A stretch of 64,000 nucleotides of DNA from Pyruvatibacter sp. HU-CL02332 (GTDB taxonomy: Bacteria; Pseudomonadota; Alphaproteobacteria; CGMCC-115125). The translations under genes and the position numbers were made by a program. The notes beneath the pieces are model-generated. The model was not told the DNA's origin. It ran no database searches and saw only the letters and a program-made list of their open reading frames with translations. The stretch is from NCBI RefSeq assembly GCF_040362765.1, contig NZ_BAABWK010000001.1, forward strand, positions 796,990-860,989. Reading direction: 5' to 3'. Below are positions 20,330-29,236 of the stretch, piece by piece (position 1 is the stretch's first letter; each line of letters begins with the position of its first letter).

Positions 20330-21199
20330 ATGTCCAAACGGATCCGCAAGGTTGTTTTCCCGGTTGCCGGTCTCGGCACGCGCTTCCTCCCGGCCACCAA
20401 ATCTGTGCCCAAGGAAATGCTCCCGGTTGTCGACCGCCCGCTCATCCAATACGCCGTAGATGAAGCAAAAGAAGCTGGCATCGAGCATTTCATTTTTGTG
20501 ACCGGTCGCGGCAAGACAGCCATCGCTGACTACTTCGACCACGCCTACGAGCTTGAGCAGACACTGTCTTCAAAAGGCGCAGGCGACGCGCTCAAGATGC
20601 TGGCAGACATGCGCCCGCCCGCAGGAGCTGCCTCCTTCCTGCGCCAGCAGGAGCCCGCCGGCCTTGGCCATGCAGTGTGGTGCGCGCGAGATCTTGTGGG
20701 TGACGAACCCTTTGCGGTCGTTCTCGCGGACGAACTTCTCAAATCCTCTCCCGGCTGCCTCGCGCAGATGGTGGAGGCCTATGAAAAAACGCAGGGCAAT
20801 ATCGTTGGCCTTGTGGATGTGCCCAAAGAACACACGGACCGATATGGCGTGATCAAACCCGGCACCCGCGATGGCAAACTCGTGGAAGTCTCCGGTATGA
20901 TTGAAAAGCCAAAGCCCGAAGCAGCCCCTTCCACATTGGCGCTCGTCGGCCGCTACATTCTTCAGCCATCCGTGTTCGAGCACCTGTCGCGGCAGGACCG
21001 CGGCGCCGGTGGTGAAATTCAACTGACAGACGCCATGGCACGCCTGATCGGCAACGAACCCTTCCACGGCCTTGAATTTGACGGCATCCGGTTTGACTGT
21101 GGCAACAAAGTAGGCTTCATGGCAGCCAATGTGGCCTATGCCCTTGAACGTGAAGACATGGCCGACGAACTTCGTGAGTATCTGCGGACAGTCATCTAG
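20330..21199 (+). CDS. galU: UTP--glucose-1-phosphate uridylyltransferase
   Basis: The 289-residue protein starts with the pyrophosphorylase motif VVFPVAGLGTRFLPATKSVPKEMLPVVD, followed by PLIQYAVDEAKEAGI and FVTGRGKTAIADYFD, all hallmarks of bacterial GalU. The length is normal. It makes UDP-glucose from UTP and glucose-1-phosphate, the precursor for UDP-galactose (galE here) and UDP-glucuronate (the next gene). It is the first gene of a plus-strand pair with ugd, 53 bases apart. The short GCGGCC/GGCCGC inverted repeat in the gap has no T-tract and probably does not terminate. Confidence 0.96.
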   Translation: MSKRIRKVVFPVAGLGTRFLPATKSVPKEMLPVVDRPLIQYAVDEAKEAGIEHFIFVTGRGKTAIADYFDHAYELEQTLSSKGAGDALKMLADMRPPAGAASFLRQQEPAGLGHAVWCARDLVGDEPFAVVLADELLKSSPGCLAQMVEAYEKTQGNIVGLVDVPKEHTDRYGVIKPGTRDGKLVEVSGMIEKPKPEAAPSTLALVGRYILQPSVFEHLSRQDRGAGGEIQLTDAMARLIGNEPFHGLEFDGIRFDCGNKVGFMAANVAYALEREDMADELREYLRTVI

Positions 21200-21252
21200 A
21201 CCACGCCCACATCTGAAGCGGCCCTGGCCGCCAACACCTAAAGAGGTGCGCC

Positions 21253-22569
21253 ATGCGCGTCGCAATGATCGGAACAGGCTATGTAGGCCTGGTTTCAGGA
21301 GCCTGCTTCTCTGATTTCGGCCACGAAGTCACCTGCGTCGACAAAGACGCCAGCAAGATTGAAGCGCTTGAGCGCGGTGAAATTCCAATCTACGAGCCGG
21401 GCCTCGATGTGCTGGTCAACGGCAACATGCAGGTCGGCCGCCTGACCTTCACCACCGATCTTGCAAACACCGTCCCCGAAGCCGACGCCGTCTTCATTGC
21501 CGTCGGCACTCCCTCACGCCGGGGCGATGGCCACGCAGACCTGTCCTATGTCTATGCAGCTGCCCGCGAAATCGCGCCCTTGCTGACGGGCTACACGGTG
21601 GTGGTCACCAAATCGACAGTCCCCGTCGGCACCGGCGACGAAGTTGAACGCATTATCCGTGAAGTCGCGCCTGACGCAGACTTCGACGTCGCCTCCAATC
21701 CGGAGTTTCTGCGCGAAGGGTCGGCCATTGAAGACTTCAAGCGCCCCGACCGCGTAGTGGTCGGCACCGATGCCGAGCGCGCACAGGATGTGATGCGCGA
21801 GCTGTACCGCCCACTCTTCCTGCGCGAGACGCCGATGGTCATCACCAACCGGCAGACGTCAGAACTCATCAAATATGCCGGCAACGCGTTTCTGGCGACG
21901 AAGATCAGCTTCATCAACGAAATGGCGGACATCTGCGAGAAGACCGGCGCCAATGTCATCGATGTCGCAAAGGGCATCGGCCTGGATGGCCGCATCGGCA
22001 AGCTCTTCCTGCATGCAGGTCCCGGCTATGGCGGGTCGTGCTTTCCCAAGGACACCCTTGCCCTCGTAAAAACGGCAGAGGATGTCGGCGCACCAACAGG
22101 CATTGTCAGCGCCGTGGTGGAAGCCAACGCCAGCCGCAAGAAACGCATGGCTCACAAAGTCATTGAGGCGGCCGGCGGCGACGTCAGCGGCAAGAAAATT
22201 GCGGTCCTTGGCGTGACCTTCAAGCCGAACACGGACGACATGCGCGACAGTCCAAGCCTCGACATCATCCCCATTCTCAAGGACTCCGGCGCATCAATCC
22301 GTGCCTTTGATCCAGCGGGCATGGATGAGGCCAAGGAGCTGATCGATGGCGTCGATTGGGCACAAAACGCTTATGACGCCATCAATGGCGCGGATATCCT
22401 GCTGATCCTGACCGAGTGGAACGAGTTCCGGGCTCTGCAGTGGGACAAGGTCGCAAAGGCCATGCCGGGACGGCTTGTGGTCGACCTCAGAAACATCTAC
22501 ACCCCGCATGAAGTGGCCCGTCAGGGCTTCACCTACCACTCCATCGGCCGTGCGCCTGCAACCGCCTAA
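21253..22569 (+). CDS. ugd: UDP-glucose 6-dehydrogenase
   Basis: The 438-residue enzyme has the Rossmann motif MIGTGYVGLVSGACF at the N-terminus, NPEFLREGSAIEDF and KISFINEMADICEKTGANV in the centre, and the catalytic-cysteine block GPGYGGSCFPKDTLAL near residue 258-270. The UDP-binding C-terminal domain begins with VLGVTFKPNTDDMRDSPSL. It oxidises UDP-glucose twice to UDP-glucuronic acid, giving the locus an acidic sugar donor. An AGAGGTG site precedes the ATG. The pairing with galU is typical of exopolysaccharide loci. Confidence 0.96.
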   Translation: MRVAMIGTGYVGLVSGACFSDFGHEVTCVDKDASKIEALERGEIPIYEPGLDVLVNGNMQVGRLTFTTDLANTVPEADAVFIAVGTPSRRGDGHADLSYVYAAAREIAPLLTGYTVVVTKSTVPVGTGDEVERIIREVAPDADFDVASNPEFLREGSAIEDFKRPDRVVVGTDAERAQDVMRELYRPLFLRETPMVITNRQTSELIKYAGNAFLATKISFINEMADICEKTGANVIDVAKGIGLDGRIGKLFLHAGPGYGGSCFPKDTLALVKTAEDVGAPTGIVSAVVEANASRKKRMAHKVIEAAGGDVSGKKIAVLGVTFKPNTDDMRDSPSLDIIPILKDSGASIRAFDPAGMDEAKELIDGVDWAQNAYDAINGADILLILTEWNEFRALQWDKVAKAMPGRLVVDLRNIYTPHEVARQGFTYHSIGRAPATA

Positions 22570-22678
22570 CGGCGGCAGGTTTCACAGCGCTCAGCCCTTT
22601 TCCGGATTTCTGCCGCAATTCGCGTGCATTGATTTCGCCGGACATAAAAACGAAGGCCGCGCCCCGGCGGAAATCACC

Positions 22679-23314
22679 ATGATCAAAAGCATTCTTACTG
22701 CCGTTCTGTTTGTCATGACGTCTGCCACCATGGCAGCAGCTGACCCAGAAGGCACAGCAAAGACCTTCATCACCGATGGAGTTGATCAGGCGATCACAAT
22801 TCTGCAGGAAACAAAGCCGGAAGATCCCGCCCGCGCGGCCCGCTTCCGTGACTTCGTCTCACAGATCATCGACACCCGCTCTGTTGCCCAGTTTACTCTT
22901 GGTCACTACCGCAAAGGCGCAGACCCACAACTGGTGCGCGCCTTCGAGCAGCAGTTCAAGGAATACGCCACCGCCAGCTATGAGAGCCGTCTGGGCCTGT
23001 ATGGCGGTCAGACCATCAACATTACCGATGCTGTTGCGCGCAAAGACACTGATGTGCTGGTCAAAGGCACCATCAACGCGAAGGACGGAAAGCACCTGGC
23101 AGATGTCGCCTTCCGTGTCCTTACGACCAAGCGCGGACCACAACTCTTTGACGCGCAGGTTCAGGGCATCTGGCTGGCCGTTGAACAGCGCGCACAGTTT
23201 GGCAATTATCTGGGCCAGCATGATGGTGACATCCAGCAGCTGATCAACTTCCTAGCAGATGAAACAGCTCGGCTGCGGTCTGGTGATGCGGAAGCGACGC
23301 TGGCTGAAGGCTAA
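22679..23314 (+). CDS. MlaC/Ttg2D (HpnM-like) periplasmic lipid-transport protein
   Basis: The 211-residue product begins with a Sec signal (MIKSILTAVLFVMTSATMA) and matches the MlaC fold: FRDFVSQIIDTRSVAQFTLG, then VRAFEQQFKEYATASYESRLGLY, and later RGPQLFDAQVQGIWLAVEQRAQFGNYLGQHDGDIQQLINFL. MlaC shuttles phospholipids between membranes; the related HpnM occurs in hopanoid gene sets. The start at 22679 was chosen because it begins the signal peptide; upstream in-frame codons run into ugd. Other mla or hpn genes are absent here, so which role applies cannot be decided. It stands between ugd and the convergent manC with only 3 bases to the latter. Confidence 0.85.
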   Translation: MIKSILTAVLFVMTSATMAAADPEGTAKTFITDGVDQAITILQETKPEDPARAARFRDFVSQIIDTRSVAQFTLGHYRKGADPQLVRAFEQQFKEYATASYESRLGLYGGQTINITDAVARKDTDVLVKGTINAKDGKHLADVAFRVLTTKRGPQLFDAQVQGIWLAVEQRAQFGNYLGQHDGDIQQLINFLADETARLRSGDAEATLAEG

Positions 23315-23317
23315 GGC

Positions 23318-24754
23318 CTACTCCACCGCTTTAAGCGCGGGGACTCGGCCATAGACATCATCAAAGCGAACGATGTCATCCTCGCCGAAATAGCTACCTG
23401 ACTGCACCTCAATGATGGAGAGCGGCATTTTGCCGGGGTTCTCCAGACGGTGCTTTGCGCCAATTGGGATGTACACGGACTCGTTTTCCGCAACGAGATG
23501 TGTCTCCTCGCCAAGTGTCACTTTGGCTGTACCCCCAACGACAACCCAGTGCTCAGCCCGGTGATGATGCATCTGCAATGAGATGGCCGCGCCTGGCTTG
23601 ATCATCAGGTGTTTTACCTGATGGCGCTCGTCCGTTGCCAGGCTCTCGTAGAAACCCCATGGCCGGTAGACACGCGCATGAACTTCCTGCTCCGCCCGGC
23701 CTTCCGTTTTCAGCCGACCCACAATGGCTTTCACGTCCTGCACCCGGTCACGATGAGCCACAAGCACAGCGTCGCCCGTCTCAACCACAATCAGATTTTC
23801 CACGCCCACCGTCGTGACGAGCCGCCCTTCAGCGCGCACAAAGGTATTGGCCGTGTCCTGAACCATCACGTCGCCGCTCAGCACGTTGCCTTGAGCATCT
23901 TTTTCGCCGATGTCCCAAAGCGCCGTCCATGAGCCAACATCGCTCCAGCCGATATCTGCAGGCACCACCACCGCATCCTTGGTGTGTTCCATAACGGCAT
24001 AGTCGATGGAGTCAGACGGGCACGCCTCAAACGCTTCACGATCGAGCCGCAAAAAATCCATGTCGCGATTGCCACCGGAGACGGCCATCGCTGCCTGTCG
24101 CCAGATGTCAGGCGCCAGAGCTTCGAGTTCTGCAATCATCCGGTCCGCGCGAAACAGGAAGATCCCTGAGTTCCAAAAATACCGGCCATCATCCAGATAT
24201 GTCTGCGCTGTCTCCACGTCCGGCTTCTCAACAAACGCATCCACCTTGCTGCCGCCATGATCAACGGCCTCACCGGAGCGGATGTAGCCATACCCGGTCT
24301 CTGGCGCGTCTGGCACAATGCCGAAGGTTACGAGCTTGCCTTCTTCCGCAAGTTTGGCGCCCGTAGCGATGACATCCAAAAACAGATCAGGCCGGGCAAT
24401 ATGATGATCCGCCGGCAGCACGAGCATCAGCTCGTCCCGGCTGTGCGCCGCGCATAGAGCTGCGGCTGCCGCGATCGCCGGAGCTGTGTTGCGGCCAACC
24501 GGCTCAAGCATTTCAACCTCAAGCTCGATCCCCGCGTCCTGAAGCTCCGAGGCGACCGTGAACCGGTGCTCTTCGTTGCACACCACGATAGGCGGCAGAA
24601 AACGATCTGCATCGCTCACACGCAGTGCGGTTTCCTGAATCATGGTCCGCTCGGATGTAAGCGCCATGAATTGCTTGGGATGATGCGCCCGTGACGTCGG
24701 CCACAGGCGTGTCCCCGAGCCACCGGACAGGATGACAGGACGGATGGGCTTCAT
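23318..24754 (-). CDS. manC: mannose-1-phosphate guanylyltransferase / mannose-6-phosphate isomerase
   Basis: The 478-residue bifunctional enzyme has the nucleotidyltransferase signature LSGGSGTRLWPTSRAHHPKQF at residues 9-29 and the C-terminal cupin phosphomannose isomerase domain (about 360-470) with HHHRAEHWVVVGGTA, the zinc-site Glu/His residues and NPGKMPLSIIEVQSGSYFGEDDI. It provides GDP-mannose, the substrate of the gmd genes at 28044 and 30182. A phosphomannomutase gene is not visible in the window. AAGGA lies 10 bases before the ATG. It is divergent from the ExoY-like transferase gene. Confidence 0.95.
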   Translation of the reverse strand: MKPIRPVILSGGSGTRLWPTSRAHHPKQFMALTSERTMIQETALRVSDADRFLPPIVVCNEEHRFTVASELQDAGIELEVEMLEPVGRNTAPAIAAAAALCAAHSRDELMLVLPADHHIARPDLFLDVIATGAKLAEEGKLVTFGIVPDAPETGYGYIRSGEAVDHGGSKVDAFVEKPDVETAQTYLDDGRYFWNSGIFLFRADRMIAELEALAPDIWRQAAMAVSGGNRDMDFLRLDREAFEACPSDSIDYAVMEHTKDAVVVPADIGWSDVGSWTALWDIGEKDAQGNVLSGDVMVQDTANTFVRAEGRLVTTVGVENLIVVETGDAVLVAHRDRVQDVKAIVGRLKTEGRAEQEVHARVYRPWGFYESLATDERHQVKHLMIKPGAAISLQMHHHRAEHWVVVGGTAKVTLGEETHLVAENESVYIPIGAKHRLENPGKMPLSIIEVQSGSYFGEDDIVRFDDVYGRVPALKAVE

Positions 24755-25076
24755 CGTCGTTCAGTCCTTAACGAAATCGCGCGCGCCCTAGGACGGCACA
24801 CGCTCACAAATGACGCATGGGTTCTAGCACAAAGCGGGCCTCTCTTTGGCGTCCCAATACGACACAACAATTGCGCCAATAAGAACCGTCACCCAGCCAG
24901 GTCTTAACGCGCAGCCGGTTTGGCGCAGCTGCCGCAAGCAGGCAAACCCAGACAAAAAGCCTCAAAAACCCAGCAAAACTGCCGAAAAAGGTAGGCAGCC
25001 ACCTCCCTGACGCGCCTTGGCACAAGGCTTGATCTGTAACCAGCAGTCATTAACGCGCTTGAGAGGCATCCCCCCA
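24755..25076. promoter_or_regulatory. divergent intergenic region of manC and exoY-like gene, with a sigma-54-like site
   Basis: These 322 bases hold no gene. At 25018-25032 the sequence TGGCACAAGGCTTGA has the exact register of a sigma-54 promoter (TGGCAC at -24, TTG at -12), but the usual C after TTG is an A. It would sit about 45 bases before the exoY-like ATG on the plus strand. An imperfect TTGGCG/CGCCAA pair also flanks 24846-24879. Neither is proven. Confidence 0.3.
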
Positions 25077-25871
25077 ATGTCTGCACTGCTGAAAAACAAC
25101 GCTGAAGTCGCCCTGCCGCTTGGTTCTGCTGAAGAGACGGCACGTCCCCTTCCCCGTTACATCGCCCGTCGCGACGCTGCTTATGCGGTGCTGACGGCTG
25201 AAACACCTGCATCTCTGCGCCCAAACGCACGCATCCACGCTGTGGACACAAACGCTTCCGCCCTGCGCGAAGCCACAATCCGCGCCCTTGACGTACTGGG
25301 CGCGATCGCAGGCCTCATTCTCGCGGCACCCATCATGATTGTTGTCGCCTTCCTCATCATGCGCGATGGCGGCTCGGCTTTCTTCAGCCAGACCCGCGTT
25401 GGCCAGCAGGGCCGCGGCTTCAGCTGCTTCAAACTGCGTTCCATGGCATCAGATGCCGAAGCGCGCCTTCAGACACTGCTCGACAATGACCCGCAGGCTG
25501 CTGCTGAGTGGGCTGAACACCGCAAGCTCAAGAACGACCCACGCATCACCAAGCTTGGCCACTTCATCCGCAAGACCAGCATTGATGAGCTGCCACAGCT
25601 CTGGAACGTCCTCAAAGGCGACATGAGCCTCGTTGGCCCACGCCCAATCGTTCCGGATGAGCTCGCCATGTATGGCAAGGATGCTGCTGGTTACCTGTCT
25701 GTCCGCCCTGGCCTGACTGGCCTGTGGCAGGTTTCAGGTCGCAGCGACTGCGATTATGAAACACGCATTGCTCTGGACGTTGAGTGGACCGAGATCCGCA
25801 CTGTCGCCTCCTACCTTGAAATCATCTTCAAGACGGTTCCTGCAGTGCTCGCCAAAGATGGCGCTTACTAA
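25077..25871 (+). CDS. ExoY-type undecaprenyl-phosphate sugar-1-phosphate transferase
   Basis: The 264-residue protein has an unusual polar N-terminus of about 65 residues, one membrane helix (ALDVLGAIAGLILAAPIMIV), and the bacterial sugar transferase domain: [46 protein letters not shown] and SVRPGLTGLWQVSGRSD. It ends in DGAY, as ExoY-like proteins do. Such enzymes start a polysaccharide repeat unit by moving a sugar-1-phosphate (Gal or Glc in ExoY) to undecaprenyl phosphate. The ATG at 25077 is preceded by GAGAGG at 25061-25066, a rather long spacing. A second, longer initiating transferase is encoded at 34599. Confidence 0.92.
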   Translation: MSALLKNNAEVALPLGSAEETARPLPRYIARRDAAYAVLTAETPASLRPNARIHAVDTNASALREATIRALDVLGAIAGLILAAPIMIVVAFLIMRDGGSAFFSQTRVGQQGRGFSCFKLRSMASDAEARLQTLLDNDPQAAAEWAEHRKLKNDPRITKLGHFIRKTSIDELPQLWNVLKGDMSLVGPRPIVPDELAMYGKDAAGYLSVRPGLTGLWQVSGRSDCDYETRIALDVEWTEIRTVASYLEIIFKTVPAVLAKDGAY

Positions 25872-25889
25872 GAGTTTCGAGAGGGGAAG

Positions 25890-26996
25890 CTAGCCAACCT
25901 GCTTGGCAACTTCGTCGGCAATAGCCAATGACGATGTGAGTCCGGGGGACTCGATGCCAAGCAGGTTGACCAGCCCAGCAATTCCATGGGCATCAGGCCC
26001 ATCAATCCGAAAATCAGCAGCCGGCTCGCCCTGCGCATTCAACTTTGGACGAATGCCCGCATAGGCAGGCACCAGCGACGCGTCTTTCAGCCCCGGCCAG
26101 TAACGCCGAATGGCGTCGTAAAACCCGTCAGACCGTGCAGGGTCAACCGAGTACTCAACGCCATCCACCCATTCCGTGTCAGGCCCAAAGCGCGCCTGGC
26201 CACCAAGATCAAGCGTCAAGTGAACACCAAGTCCCGCCGCTTCCGGGACCGGATAAATCAGGCGTTCAAAAGGTGCGCGCCCCTGCAGAGAGTAATAATT
26301 GCCCTTGCAGTAATAGGCCTTGGGTTTGTGGTCTGCCGCCAGACCCTCAATCTGGTCCGCAAGACCAGGCGCAAACGGACCAGCAGCGTTGATGAACCGT
26401 TTGGCTGTTACCACCGCAGCCGCTTCCCCGCCGGTGGTAATAGTGAAGCCCGAACCGGTCACCTCCACCCGCTCAATGCTGGTGCCAAAGGCAATCGCCC
26501 CGCCATGCTCCTCAGCCTCGCCCTGATAGCTCATCATCAGGCCATGACTGTCGATGATGCCCGTTGAGGGAGACAGCAACGCCCCGTCACATTTCAGGTG
26601 AGGCTCAAGCGCAAGGGCTTCGTCCCGACTGAGGAATGTCAGATCGTCCACACCATTGGCGGCAGCCTTGGCCTTGATGCCTTCAAGCTCGGCAACCTGC
26701 TCCGGGGTGGTCGCAACAATCAGCTTTCCGCATCGTTTGTGGTTGAGCCCGCGCGCCGCGCAGTACTCATAGAGCTTATGCTTGCCCTCAACGCACATGC
26801 GCGCCTTGAGAGAGCCCTGTGGGTAATAGATGCCCGCGTGAATGACTTCGCTGTTGCGCGAACTCGTATGACTGCCAATCAACGTCTCGCGCTCAATCAC
26901 AATCACTTCCTGGCCCGCAAGAGCCAGCGCGCGCGCCACAGCAAGGCCGATGACACCAGCCCCGGCAATGACCGTATCCGTTTCGAAATGATCCAA
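25890..26996 (-). CDS. lhgO: FAD-dependent L-2-hydroxyglutarate oxidase-like protein
   Basis: The 368-residue protein has a DAO-type FAD fold with GAGVIG at residues 12-17 and the LhgO/L2HGDH wording [22 protein letters not shown] and CGKLIVAT, plus a C-terminal [18 protein letters not shown]. It should oxidise L-2-hydroxyglutarate, or a related 2-hydroxy acid, to the keto acid. The start is TTG at 26996 with no strong ribosome site; no in-frame ATG lies near. It is the last gene of the minus-strand nucleotide-sugar run, 21 bases after galE, an unexpected place for a metabolite-repair enzyme, so a role on a polysaccharide-related hydroxy acid is possible but unproven. Confidence 0.85.
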   Translation of the reverse strand: MDHFETDTVIAGAGVIGLAVARALALAGQEVIVIERETLIGSHTSSRNSEVIHAGIYYPQGSLKARMCVEGKHKLYEYCAARGLNHKRCGKLIVATTPEQVAELEGIKAKAAANGVDDLTFLSRDEALALEPHLKCDGALLSPSTGIIDSHGLMMSYQGEAEEHGGAIAFGTSIERVEVTGSGFTITTGGEAAAVVTAKRFINAAGPFAPGLADQIEGLAADHKPKAYYCKGNYYSLQGRAPFERLIYPVPEAAGLGVHLTLDLGGQARFGPDTEWVDGVEYSVDPARSDGFYDAIRRYWPGLKDASLVPAYAGIRPKLNAQGEPAADFRIDGPDAHGIAGLVNLLGIESPGLTSSLAIADEVAKQVG

Positions 26997-27017
26997 CGTG
27001 ATTTACTCGGCAGTTAT

Positions 27018-28007
27018 TCAGGCAGGCGGCTGCTGTCGCAGGCGTTCTTCCCATCGCAGCGCGTGTTCAACAATAACTGATAGATCATCCAGCTGCGGTG
27101 TCCAGTTCAGTGTTTCGCGCAATTTACTGGCATCGGACACCAGCGCTGCCGGATCACCGGCCCGCCGCGGCCCATGGCGAATATCAATGGCCCGCCCCGA
27201 TACCTTCTGGACCGTCTCGAGCACCTCAAGAACCGATGCGCCACGACCATACCCACAGTTGAAGGCACCGCCTTCATTCCCCTCACGCAGATGATCAAGT
27301 GCTGCCAGATGCGCAGATGCCAGATCAGTCACATGAATATAGTCACGCACACCTGTGCCATCCGGCGTATCAAAATCATCGCCAAAGACCGATACGTGAT
27401 CTCGTGCACCGGTCACAGCTTCCACAGCCACCTTGATGAGATGGGTCGCGCGCGCCGTTGATTGCCCCGCACGCCCCTTGGGGTCGGCACCGGCGACATT
27501 GAAGTAGCGCAACGCCACATAGTCAAAGTCGTGTGCAAACGCTGTATCCCGCAACATCCATTCGGTCATCAGCTTTGAGGCCCCATAGGGAGAAATGGGC
27601 TCCAGCAACATGGTCTCTTTGACCGGCACCGTTTCCGGTGTGCCGTAAACGGCCGCCGTGGAAGAGAAGATGAACCGAGGCACTTTGTGGGCCACACAGG
27701 CCGCAATCAGCTCGCGGGAATTGACCGTGTTGTTGTGATAGTAGCCCAGCGGGTCTGACACAGAATCCGGCACCACAATGGATCCGGCAAAGTGAATGAC
27801 CGCGTCCAGCTTGGTCTGGCTCATGACCTGATCGAGCAGCGCCCGATCACCCACATCGCCCTCAACCAGCGTGACGCCTTCAGGAATGACAGAGGGAAAG
27901 CCCGTCGAGAAATTGTCGAGGACCATTACGTCCTCTCCACGGTCAATCAGCGCCAGCACCGTATGGCTGCCGATATACCCTGCCCCGCCTGTCACCAAAA
28001 CCGTCAT
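27018..28007 (-). CDS. galE: UDP-glucose 4-epimerase
   Basis: The 329-residue SDR enzyme shows GGAGYIG at residues 7-13, the DNFSTG segment that holds the NAD ribose, FSSTAAVYG near 114-122, the catalytic Tyr141-xxx-Lys145 pair (SPYGASK) and RYFNVAGADPKG. It interconverts UDP-glucose and UDP-galactose (or N-acetyl forms). AAGGGG 8 bases before the ATG supports the start. It lies 36 bases after the gmd-like gene in the same operon and supplies galactosyl donors for the polysaccharide. Confidence 0.94.
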   Translation of the reverse strand: MTVLVTGGAGYIGSHTVLALIDRGEDVMVLDNFSTGFPSVIPEGVTLVEGDVGDRALLDQVMSQTKLDAVIHFAGSIVVPDSVSDPLGYYHNNTVNSRELIAACVAHKVPRFIFSSTAAVYGTPETVPVKETMLLEPISPYGASKLMTEWMLRDTAFAHDFDYVALRYFNVAGADPKGRAGQSTARATHLIKVAVEAVTGARDHVSVFGDDFDTPDGTGVRDYIHVTDLASAHLAALDHLREGNEGGAFNCGYGRGASVLEVLETVQKVSGRAIDIRHGPRRAGDPAALVSDASKLRETLNWTPQLDDLSVIVEHALRWEERLRQQPPA

Positions 28008-28043
28008 TGATCCAACCCCTTCGCAAATCAGCGATATCGGCAG

Positions 28044-29123
28044 TCAGTCGGCCACAGCTGCCACCAGTGAGGGAGCCTCACCTGCTGCCGCCAAAATCTT
28101 CAACCGCTCAATATCGGCCTGCACCATCTCATGAACTAGTTGCTGGAACGTGACACGTGGACGCCAGCCCAAAACACGCCGTGCCTTGGAGGCATCGCCG
28201 ATGGCAATTGGAGGATCAACCGGACGGTAAAACTTGGGGTTGATGCGCACCAGAACTTCGCCGGTTTTGGCATCCCGACCCGTCTCATCAAGTCCGCGCC
28301 CCTCCCACACCACGTCGTGGCCAACATAGGCAAAGGCTGATTCCACAAAAGACCGCACGGATCGCGCCTCACCAGTCGCCAGGATCATGTCTTCGGGCAC
28401 GTCGTTTTGCAGCATGGCCCACATGCCCGCCACATAGTCGCTCACATGGCCCCAATCACGGCAGGCATCAAGATTGCCCAGGGCCAGCGGCGCCTCGATG
28501 TCCAGATGCTTGGCCGCCACCGCGATGGAGATCTTCCGGGTCACAAACCCTTTCCAGCGATACGGCCCTTCGTGATTGAACAAAATGCCGTTGCAGGCGA
28601 ACACGCCTAGTTTGTCGCGGTAGTGACGGATTGTTTCAAAGGCATGCACCTTGGACTCAGCATAGGGACTGCACGGGTTAAACGCCGTTTCCTCCGTATG
28701 CGGATGCCCGTCACTTGGTCCAAATATCTCAGACGATGACGCCTGATAGACCCGCGATGTGTCACCCAGCCCCAAAAGGCGCATGGCACGCAACAGTCTC
28801 TGCGTGCCAGTTGCGTTGACGTCAAACGTCTCCTCCGGCTGCTCGAAGCTCAGCCCCACATTGCTCTGCGCTGCAAGATTGTAGATTTCGTCCGGCCGCG
28901 CCTCATGAAGCGCGCCCACAAGACTGCCCGCATCCTGCATGTCGCCCGTATGGAGAAACAGGTTCTGACGCGCGTCAGCCGCACTCTCGACACGCGCCCA
29001 GTCAAACCGGTCCGGTGATCGGGCAAGGCCATGCACGCGGTATCCCTTGCTCAGCAACAGCTTGGCCAGCTCACCGCCATCCTGACCGGTGACGCCGGTA
29101 ATAAAAGCGGAGCGTTGTGTCAC
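28044..29123 (-). CDS. divergent GDP-mannose 4,6-dehydratase-like NDP-sugar dehydratase
   Basis: The 359-residue protein shares the Gmd opening GVTGQDGGELAKLLLSKGY, the NLAAQSNVGLSFEQP segment, the catalytic SSSE (129-132) and Tyr154-xxx-Lys158, and NHEGPYRWKGFVTRKIS. It lacks the RRSSSFNT cofactor-binding loop that true Gmd and the neighbouring copy at 30182 have; the same position reads ARSPDRFDWARVE. A different cofactor or substrate is therefore possible. The start is GTG with CAGGAA about 6 bases upstream. It lies between fcl and galE in the minus-strand run. It is a family member with confidence; a second GDP-mannose dehydratase activity is less certain. Confidence 0.8.
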   Translation of the reverse strand: MTQRSAFITGVTGQDGGELAKLLLSKGYRVHGLARSPDRFDWARVESAADARQNLFLHTGDMQDAGSLVGALHEARPDEIYNLAAQSNVGLSFEQPEETFDVNATGTQRLLRAMRLLGLGDTSRVYQASSSEIFGPSDGHPHTEETAFNPCSPYAESKVHAFETIRHYRDKLGVFACNGILFNHEGPYRWKGFVTRKISIAVAAKHLDIEAPLALGNLDACRDWGHVSDYVAGMWAMLQNDVPEDMILATGEARSVRSFVESAFAYVGHDVVWEGRGLDETGRDAKTGEVLVRINPKFYRPVDPPIAIGDASKARRVLGWRPRVTFQQLVHEMVQADIERLKILAAAGEAPSLVAAVAD

Positions 29124-29236
29124 GGAGAATTCCTGAGTAATGAGGCAATCCGGCGCGTCGGCAGATGCCTGCAGAACCCGGCTACGAAACTGTCATATTT
29201 CGTAAAGACAAAACGCCAGATTCACAAGTCACGGCC

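Noticed and set aside
25904-25918. GCCAA/TTGGC hairpin between the ExoY-like gene and lhgO as a terminator
   Set aside because: The stem is only 5 bp, has no T-tract on either strand and lies mostly in the lhgO coding end.
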